From Bacillota bacterium (GTDB taxonomy: Bacteria; Bacillota; Clostridia; Peptostreptococcales; Anaerovoracaceae), in assembly GCA_016302545.1 (NCBI GenBank), contig JAEDNK010000042.1, positions 1 to 12,595 on the forward strand: a stretch of DNA of 12,595 nucleotides, read 5' to 3'. The notes beneath the pieces are model-generated. The model worked only from the letters and a program-made list of their open reading frames with translations, had not been told where the DNA came from and ran no database searches. Made by a program: the position numbers and the translations under genes. Shown here piece after piece: positions 8,466 to 12,595 of the stretch; positions within the stretch are counted from its first letter, which is position 1, and each line of letters starts with the position of its first letter.

Positions 8466-9485
8466 CTAGTTCGAAGCGTTGTCAAGGTCTGAATCGTTCT
8501 TCCAGAGCATCTGCTCGCGAAGCTGTTTTCCTACTACCTCCATAGGGTGCTTTGCAAGCATATCTCTCTTGGAGTTGAAGAAGGTTCTGCCGTTCTTGTT
8601 TTCGGCAATCCACTTTCCTGCGAAGGTGCCGTCCTGAATGTCGCTTAAAACGGCTCTCATGTTGGCCTTTACCTCTTCGTGAGGAAGCACTCTAGGTCCT
8701 GATACGTATTCACCGAATTCAGCCGTATCGGAAATGGAGTAGTTCATTGCTGCAACGCCGCCCTTGTTGATAAGATCGATGATGAGCTTCATTTCGTGGA
8801 TGCATTCAAAGTATGCGTTTTCAGGAGCATAGCCTGCCTCAACCAACACTTCGAAGCCGCACCTCATCAGGTCTACCACTCCGCCGCAGAGAACCGTCTG
8901 TTCTCCGAAAAGGTCTGTTTCCGTCTCTTCGTTCATGGTGGTTTCCAGTATTCCTGCTCTGGCTCCGCCGATTCCCGCGATATATGCAAGGGCGATATCG
9001 TAAGCCTTTCCTGTCGCGTCCTGTTCAACTGCCACAAGGCACGGAACTCCCTTTCCTGCTGCGTACTGGCTTCTTACTGTATGTCCCGGGCCCTTAGGTG
9101 CTGCCATGAAAACGTCAACATCAGCAGGAGGAACTATCTGCTTATATCTGATATTGAAGCCGTGAGCAAAGGCAATTGCCTTGCCTGCGGTAAGGTTCGG
9201 TTCGATATCCTGCTTGTACATGTCTGCCTGACGTTCATCGTTGATCAGAATCATGATTACGTCTGCTGCTTTAGTTGCTTCGGCAACGGTCATAACCTGG
9301 AAACCGTCTTTTTCTGCTACCGGCCATGACTTGCCGCCTTTGCGAAGTCCCACGATTACATCGCAACCGGAGTCTCTTAAATTAAGTGCATGGGCGTGAC
9401 CCTGTGAGCCGTAGCCGATGATGGCGATTTTTTTACCGTTTAATTTGTTGATATCACAATCTTTTTCATAATACATTTTTGCCAT
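8466..9485 (-). CDS. ilvC: Ketol-acid reductoisomerase (class I)
   Basis: Mg-dependent isomeroreductase that converts acetolactate or acetohydroxybutyrate to the dihydroxy acids used by IlvD. The 339 residues fit the short class I form. The N-terminal Rossmann domain has GYGSQGHAHA (24-33). The loop LRKGGKSW (47-54), with Arg, Lys and Ser, suggests NADPH preference by family rules. Catalytic residues visible are H108 (FAHGF), K131 (APKGPGHTVR), D191 and E195 (ETDLFGEQ), E227 and E231 (FECIHEMKLI) and S252 (YSISDTAE). The frame is open back to ATG 9518, but ATG 9485 has AAGGAG with 9-base spacing and gives the standard MAKMYYEKDCD start. With this start the gene overlaps the end of ilvN by 20 bases, which suggests coupled translation. 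Confidence 0.97.
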   Translation of the reverse strand: MAKMYYEKDCDINKLNGKKIAIIGYGSQGHAHALNLRDSGCDVIVGLRKGGKSWPVAEKDGFQVMTVAEATKAADVIMILINDERQADMYKQDIEPNLTAGKAIAFAHGFNIRYKQIVPPADVDVFMAAPKGPGHTVRSQYAAGKGVPCLVAVEQDATGKAYDIALAYIAGIGGARAGILETTMNEETETDLFGEQTVLCGGVVDLMRCGFEVLVEAGYAPENAYFECIHEMKLIIDLINKGGVAAMNYSISDTAEFGEYVSGPRVLPHEEVKANMRAVLSDIQDGTFAGKWIAENKNGRTFFNSKRDMLAKHPMEVVGKQLREQMLWKNDSDLDNASN

Positions 9486-10017
9486 AGTTGAATTCTCCTT
9501 TTTCCTTTGTTTCTTCATTTATTGTTTCCTTGCCGCGTTCAAGGGCAACGATGCCGGTTCTGGCCAGCTCCAGCACCTCAAACTCTTCAAGGATTTTTTC
9601 CAAAGCGTCTGTTTTTGACTCATCTCCTATCATTGCAAGGGTCAGAGAGCCTATGGATACATCCACGATATTTGCCCTGAAAATATTTGCAATCTGGATG
9701 ATTTCGTTTCTTCTCTCGCCGCTCTCAGCCTTTACCTTAAGGAGCAGCAGCTCTCTTCTGATAGATTTTTCCGGCGGCAGCAGCTTAAGGGAATGTACCG
9801 GTATAAGCTTTCTCAGCTGATTGGAAAGCAGATATGCGTGGTCGTCGTCAGCCAGTACCTCTATGGTTATTCGCGATACCTTAGGGTTATCCGTGGTGCC
9901 TACTGCCAGAGATTCTATGTTATATCCCTTTCGGGAAAACAGCCTGGAAACCTGAGATAATACTCCCGCTTCATTGTCTACCAGAACTGCTATGGTATGT
10001 TTTTTTACTTCGCTCAT
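9466..10017 (-). CDS. ilvN: Acetolactate synthase regulatory (small) subunit
   Basis: Regulatory partner of IlvB. It raises synthase activity and confers valine feedback inhibition in characterised relatives. The 183 residues contain an N-terminal ACT domain (about 7-80: TIAVLVDNEAGVLSQVSRLFSRKGYNIESLAVG) and a C-terminal domain (about 85-160) ending in ARTGIVALERG. N15 and G18 of DNEAG and N33 of GYNIES match positions where E. coli IlvH mutations abolish valine inhibition, so sensitivity to valine is inferred. The length and domains match IlvH/IlvN of the common type. The tail after residue 161 is charged and overlaps the ilvC start. I chose ATG 10017 (AAAGGAG, 6-base spacing) over the in-frame ATG 10041, which lies inside the end of ilvB. 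The gap from the ilvB stop is 13 bases. Confidence 0.95.
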   Translation of the reverse strand: MSEVKKHTIAVLVDNEAGVLSQVSRLFSRKGYNIESLAVGTTDNPKVSRITIEVLADDDHAYLLSNQLRKLIPVHSLKLLPPEKSIRRELLLLKVKAESGERRNEIIQIANIFRANIVDVSIGSLTLAMIGDESKTDALEKILEEFEVLELARTGIVALERGKETINEETKEKGEFNYGKNVL

Positions 10018-10030
10018 CTTCCTCTCCTTT

Positions 10031-11737
10031 CTAGCAGACAATGAACTTGGTGATGTGGCTTCCGCCTGCTACCATCGGTTTAACCATCTCGTCCATGTCG
10101 ATGGCGCAGTCTATTACATAGCCGTGACCCCAGCTGACCGCATCCTTGATGGCCTCCTCCAGCTCGGCGACCGTAGCCACTCTCCTGCCTTTAAGCCCGT
10201 AGGCCTCTGCCAGCTTTACGAAATCAGGTCCCCTATCCAGACGGGTCTGTGAATACCTGCCTTCCTTTATGAGAGTCTGCCACTGTCTCACCATGCCCAG
10301 CACTCCGTTGTTGAAGATGAAGGTTATTACCGGTATATCGTAGTACTGCTCTGTACAAAGCTCATTGCAGTTCATTCTGAAGCTTCCATCTCCCGTAACA
10401 TGGATTACAGTCTTGTCCGGATTTCCCACCTTAGCTCCTATGGCTGCCCCCAGACCGAAGCCCATAGCCCCGAAGCCTCCTGAGGTGAGAAGCTGCCCCG
10501 GATAATCGTAATGGAAATGCTGTATTGCCCACATCTGATGCTGTCCTACATCGGTAGCCACAATAGTGTCCTGAGGCAGCAGTCTTGCGATGGTTTTGGT
10601 AATCTGCTTAGGCGTAAGGGCCTCTCCGCCTTCCTCGTATTCGGTTTCGGTTTGGAAAGAGAATACATATTTTTTCCACTCGCTGTGATCCTGCTGCTCA
10701 ATCTTATCGTTGAGAATTTCCAGAACCCTCTTGGCGTCGCCTATTATGTGATGGTCGGTTCTGACATTTTTGTTTACTTCGGCTCTGTCTATATCTATCT
10801 GGACTATCTGTGCCTGAACTGCGAAGCTTTCCGGATCCAGCGCCACACGGTTTGAAAATCTGCAGCCCACCGCTATGAGAAGGTCGCAGCCGTCACATGC
10901 CATATTTGAAGCCTGTGAGCCGTGCATTCCTATCATGCCCGTGGTCAGAGGATTCCTTCCCCTGAAACCGCCTCCGCCCATAACGGTAATGGCGACGGGC
11001 GAATCTATTTTCTCAGCAAACCGAAGAAATTCCTCGTGGGCTCTGCCCCTTACCACTCCACCTCCGCAGATGAGCAGGGGCTTCTCGGAGTTTCTTATCA
11101 TCTCCACAAGCTTGTCTATATCTCCTTCGTCAGGGGTAGGAGCCTCAAAGTTGTGAGAGGACCTTTCCATTAGAGCTGCCAGCCTTCCTGTGGTAAAGTG
11201 CTGTGACTGAGACACCGGAGTGTAATCCGCCTCCTGTGACGACACGTTCTGAAGAATATCTATGAACACAGGTCCGGGTCTGCCGCTTCTTGCTATGGCA
11301 AAGGCTTCTCTGACTACGTCTGCAAGCTTGTTTACATCTCGTACCAGATAATTGCATTTTGTAATGGGCATCGTTATTCCGGTTATATCCACCTCCTGAA
11401 AGGAGTCCTTTCCTATGAGGTCTTCTCCTACGTTGCAGGAAATGAAAACCACAGGAGAGGAATCCATATATGCTGTGGCGATTCCCGTGGTAATGTTTGT
11501 AGCCCCCGGTCCCGAGGTAACAAAGCAAACCCCCACCTTGCCGGTGCTTCTGGCATAGCCGTCTGCTGCGTGGGAAGCTCCCTGTTCGTGAGCCGTCAGT
11601 ATGTGTTTGATTTTCCCCTCATATTTATATAGCTCGTCATAGACATTGAGGATAGTACCGCCGGGGTAGCCGAAGACCGTGTCCACGCCCTGCTCCAGCA
11701 GACATTCCATCAATATTTTTGCGCCTGTCATCAACAT
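10031..11737 (-). CDS. ilvB: Acetolactate (acetohydroxyacid) synthase catalytic large subunit
   Basis: ThDP- and FAD-dependent enzyme that makes 2-acetolactate from two pyruvates, or 2-acetohydroxybutyrate from pyruvate and 2-oxobutyrate; the first common step of BCAA synthesis. The 568 residues have the three-domain layout. The N-terminal PYR domain carries the ThDP-activating E51 in AHEQGASHAADGYAR. The middle domain has GMIGMHGSQASN (268-279). The C-terminal PP domain has the ThDP/Mg motif GDGSF (449-453) through FNN (475-477), then GVLGMVRQWQ. Adjacent ilvN and the anabolic operon argue against a catabolic AlsS. The start is either ATG 11737 (AGGAGG, 11 bases away) or ATG 11731 (GGAG, 9 bases away); both give the MTGAKIL core. 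The frame runs open upstream to 11809 through the leader terminator, but that start has no ribosome site. Confidence 0.95.
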   Translation of the reverse strand: MLMTGAKILMECLLEQGVDTVFGYPGGTILNVYDELYKYEGKIKHILTAHEQGASHAADGYARSTGKVGVCFVTSGPGATNITTGIATAYMDSSPVVFISCNVGEDLIGKDSFQEVDITGITMPITKCNYLVRDVNKLADVVREAFAIARSGRPGPVFIDILQNVSSQEADYTPVSQSQHFTTGRLAALMERSSHNFEAPTPDEGDIDKLVEMIRNSEKPLLICGGGVVRGRAHEEFLRFAEKIDSPVAITVMGGGGFRGRNPLTTGMIGMHGSQASNMACDGCDLLIAVGCRFSNRVALDPESFAVQAQIVQIDIDRAEVNKNVRTDHHIIGDAKRVLEILNDKIEQQDHSEWKKYVFSFQTETEYEEGGEALTPKQITKTIARLLPQDTIVATDVGQHQMWAIQHFHYDYPGQLLTSGGFGAMGFGLGAAIGAKVGNPDKTVIHVTGDGSFRMNCNELCTEQYYDIPVITFIFNNGVLGMVRQWQTLIKEGRYSQTRLDRGPDFVKLAEAYGLKGRRVATVAELEEAIKDAVSWGHGYVIDCAIDMDEMVKPMVAGGSHITKFIVC

Positions 11738-11767
11738 CTTCTCCTCTTCCTCCTTCCGATGACTAAT

Positions 11768-11805
11768 AAAAAACCTTACGGTCAAAAGCATGTTCCGTAA
11801 GGTTT
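11768..11805 (-). terminator. Intrinsic terminator in the ilvB leader (attenuator)
   Basis: On the minus strand, AAACCTTACGG (11805-11795) and CCGTAAGGTTT (11781-11771) form a perfect 11-base-pair stem around a 13-base loop. It leads into a run of six T's (11773-11768) and then ATT. It lies after the leader ORF and 30 bases before the ilvB start, inside the transcript driven by the leader promoter, so it should gate transcription of the whole operon. There is no gene between it and the leader ORF that it could simply end. Confidence 0.9.
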
Positions 11806-11860
11806 GCATCTACATCATGTTATCGCTTATGGTCAGTGAAAACATCACAGCTTGCAAATC
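11801..11860 (-). promoter_or_regulatory. Candidate antiterminator pairing in the ilvB leader
   Basis: On the minus strand, GATTTGCA (11860-11853) can pair with TGCAAACC (11808-11801) at seven of eight positions. The downstream half takes AAACC out of the 5' arm of the terminator, so the two structures exclude each other. The upstream half lies in the last codons of the leader ORF, where a ribosome finishing translation would cover it. A small GTGA-N5-TCAC hairpin (11836-11848) lies in the loop. The pairing is short and could be chance; its function is inferred. Confidence 0.5.
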
Positions 11861-11961
11861 AGGGCATCACTTCTGGCAATATTCCTTTTATATCCTGCCA
11901 AGAGGACTAGAATAATGCTGATAATAATGATACCGATAATTGCTAAGCTAAAATTCATCAT
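11845..11961 (-). CDS. Ile/Leu/Val-rich leader peptide of the ilv-leu operon (38 aa)
   Basis: Short ORF MMNFSLAIIGIIIISIILVL-(L)A..., 38 residues, ending KL-stop. Residues 8-21 hold eight Ile, three Leu and one Val among fourteen. AAGGA lies 9 bases before the first ATG (11961); a second ATG follows at once. The ORF sits between a promoter and an intrinsic terminator just upstream of ilvB. This is the arrangement of leader peptides in ribosome-mediated attenuation, where scarce charged tRNA stalls the ribosome on the control codons and lets an antiterminator form. The Ile codons are all ATT or ATC. The Leu codons in and near the run include TTA, CTA and TTG, which are uncommon in the downstream genes. 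The peptide also resembles a single membrane helix (about 6-23) followed by basic residues, so a real microprotein is an alternative. I do not recognise it as a named family. Confidence 0.75.
   Translation of the reverse strand: MMNFSLAIIGIIIISIILVLLAGYKRNIARSDALICKL
11873..11901 (-). promoter_or_regulatory. Candidate pause hairpin (segment 1) within the leader ORF
   Basis: On the minus strand, TTGGCA (11901-11896) pairs with TGCCAG (11878-11873), with one U-G pair, and ATAT/ATAT extends the stem inward to a 7-base loop. It begins at the last Leu codon of the control run. A ribosome stalled on the Ile/Leu/Val codons would melt it, as expected for the first segment of an attenuator. The A+T-rich inner part makes the structure weak. 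Confidence 0.4.
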
Positions 11962-12012
11962 GTTTCTTCTTCCTTTTCAAATTTCTTTTCAAAATTCAAA
12001 ACCCGATAATTT

Positions 12013-12037
12013 ATGTGTTGACGGTATTGTAACACAT
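12013..12037. promoter_or_regulatory. Inverted repeat over the -10 box and start site, possible operator
   Basis: Perfect 7-base inverted repeat ATGTGTT-N11-AACACAT, with 18 bases between equivalent positions of the two arms. The spacing is roughly two helical turns, suitable for a dimeric regulator. It spans the -10 hexamer and the predicted start site of the ilv-leu promoter, so binding would be expected to repress. No regulator gene is in the window, and the family of any binder is unknown. Confidence 0.4.
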
Positions 12038-12054
12038 CATTTAATGGTTTGCAA
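12026..12054 (-). promoter_or_regulatory. Predicted sigma-70/sigma-A promoter of the ilv-leu operon
   Basis: On the minus strand, TTGCAA (12054-12049) and TACAAT (12031-12026) are separated by exactly 17 bases, matching the consensus at four and five of six positions. Transcription would begin near 12019, about 58 bases before the leader ORF. A-tracts between about 12056 and 12095, partly within the end of the upstream gene, could act as an UP element. This is the only good promoter I see ahead of ilvB. Confidence 0.7.
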
Positions 12055-12081
12055 CAAGTTTTTGGTTATTTTTTTGGATTT

Positions 12082-12582
12082 TTACACAGTTTTTTCTGCG
12101 GCACGTACAAGCTCGATTGCTTCCTTTCCTGTCATCTGCTCCACATCGAGAGCAATTATCACCATTCTTGAGCCCTCCTTTTCAATGACCTTTTCCAGAT
12201 TTTCCGGCGTATCGGCAGGATAATACTTTCTCCCCAGAAGCTCCGTTGCCTTTTTCTTTTCCTCTCCGTCTTCAAGCAGACGCACCTTGCCGAAAGCGAT
12301 GGCGCTTCTGAAATATGTGGTATATTCCTCAGGAACGATTTGATCCTTGTCAATTACACAGAAGGATGCCTTTTCATGGTTTCTGACCGCATCCACTTTA
12401 TGTCCCTCTTTGGCGCTGTGCATGTAAATTCTGCCGTCGGCATACACATAGCTGATGGGAACTGCGTAAGGGTATTCATCATCGCCCAACAGCGCCAGAA
12501 CGCCGGCGGTGTTCCTTTCCATTATCTCTATTGTTCTTTCTTCAGATAAAAGTTGTTTGATTCTTCTCATTTCTCTGTTCAT
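12082..12582 (-). CDS. NimA-type pyridoxamine 5'-phosphate oxidase family flavoprotein
   Basis: 166-residue protein with the split-barrel FMN-binding fold of the NimA/PNPOx-like group, often annotated as 5-nitroimidazole resistance or pyridoxamine 5'-phosphate oxidase family. Family features are the N-terminal MRRIKQLLSEE (5-15), GVLALLGDDEYPYAVPISYVY (27-47), the IYMHSAKEGHKVDA segment (52-65) expected to contact flavin, SFCVID (73-78) and YTTYFRSAIAFGKV (87-100). It is soluble, with no signal peptide. The substrate is unknown, and neither true PNPOx activity nor drug reduction can be assigned by sequence. The start at 12582 has GGAGG with 7-base spacing at the window edge. The gene is co-directional with the ilv-leu operon, but a separate promoter lies between them. 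I see no hairpin terminator after its stop, so some readthrough into the leader is possible. Confidence 0.85.
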   Translation of the reverse strand: MNREMRRIKQLLSEERTIEIMERNTAGVLALLGDDEYPYAVPISYVYADGRIYMHSAKEGHKVDAVRNHEKASFCVIDKDQIVPEEYTTYFRSAIAFGKVRLLEDGEEKKKATELLGRKYYPADTPENLEKVIEKEGSRMVIIALDVEQMTGKEAIELVRAAEKTV

Positions 12583-12595
12583 ATGTACTCCTCCT

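Noticed and set aside
8796..9329. 177-codon plus-strand ORF opposite ilvC
   Set aside because: It is antisense to a strongly conserved gene, its translation matches no family I recognise, and its cysteine-rich composition is typical of a shadow frame.
9486..9518. Longer IlvC starting at 9518
   Set aside because: The extra 11 residues are basic and untypical, and ATG 9485 has AAGGAG at 9-base spacing.
11732..11809. N-terminal extension of ilvB starting at ATG 11809
   Set aside because: The frame is open, but it runs through the terminator hairpin, has no ribosome site before 11809, and the added residues are not typical of acetolactate synthase.
11738..12081. T-box riboswitch upstream of ilvB
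   Set aside because: The conserved T-box sequence (AGGGTGGNACCGCG type) is not present on the minus strand of the leader, and the distance from promoter to terminator is largely taken up by the leader ORF.
1..12595. CRISPR array, insertion sequence, phage, tRNA, rRNA or defence system
   Set aside because: No regularly spaced repeats, transposase or integrase motifs or structural RNA signatures were seen. Apart from the upstream flavoprotein and the leader peptide, every real gene belongs to BCAA synthesis.

Overview
This window is almost entirely one minus-strand operon for branched-chain amino acid (BCAA) synthesis. In transcription order, from high to low coordinates, it reads ilvB-ilvN-ilvC-ilvD-leuA-leuC-leuD-leuB-ilvE-ilvA. 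The strong AGGAGG-type ribosome sites, the short intergenic gaps and the types of enzyme suggest a Bacillota genome, most likely Clostridia, with mid-range GC by eye. No 16S rRNA or other marker gene is present, so this placement is an inference.

Layout. 12082-12582: a small NimA-type (pyridoxamine-phosphate-oxidase-like) flavoprotein gene on the same strand. 11738-12081: a 344-base regulatory region. It holds a sigma-70-type promoter, an inverted repeat over the -10 box, a 38-codon leader ORF with a run of Ile/Leu/Val codons, and a strong intrinsic terminator just before ilvB. 10031-11737 ilvB and 9466-10017 ilvN encode acetohydroxyacid synthase. 8466-9485 is ilvC and 6775-8439 is ilvD. A 46-base gap with a GC-rich hairpin separates the ilv half from the leu half. 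The leu half follows: leuA (5166-6728), leuC (3911-5176), leuD (3385-3891) and leuB (2315-3388). Then come ilvE (1215-2279) and ilvA (1-1193), which is cut by the window edge a few residues before its expected end.

How the genes work together. IlvA makes 2-oxobutyrate from threonine. IlvBN condenses pyruvate with pyruvate (Val/Leu branch) or with 2-oxobutyrate (Ile branch). IlvC and IlvD convert the products to the 2-oxo acids. LeuA, LeuCD and LeuB extend 2-oxoisovalerate to 2-oxoisocaproate. IlvE transaminates all three 2-oxo acids. One transcript therefore encodes every step from threonine and pyruvate to Ile, Val and Leu. Feedback domains are visible on IlvN (ACT), LeuA (C-terminal regulatory domain) and IlvA (ACT).

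The enzymes themselves are conventional. The part most worth a second look is the leader: an Ile/Leu/Val-rich leader peptide followed by a terminator and a plausible antiterminator. This looks like ribosome-mediated attenuation, in a lineage where T-box riboswitches would be the usual expectation. I saw no T-box, CRISPR array, mobile element, tRNA or rRNA, and no evidence of an unknown multi-gene system.
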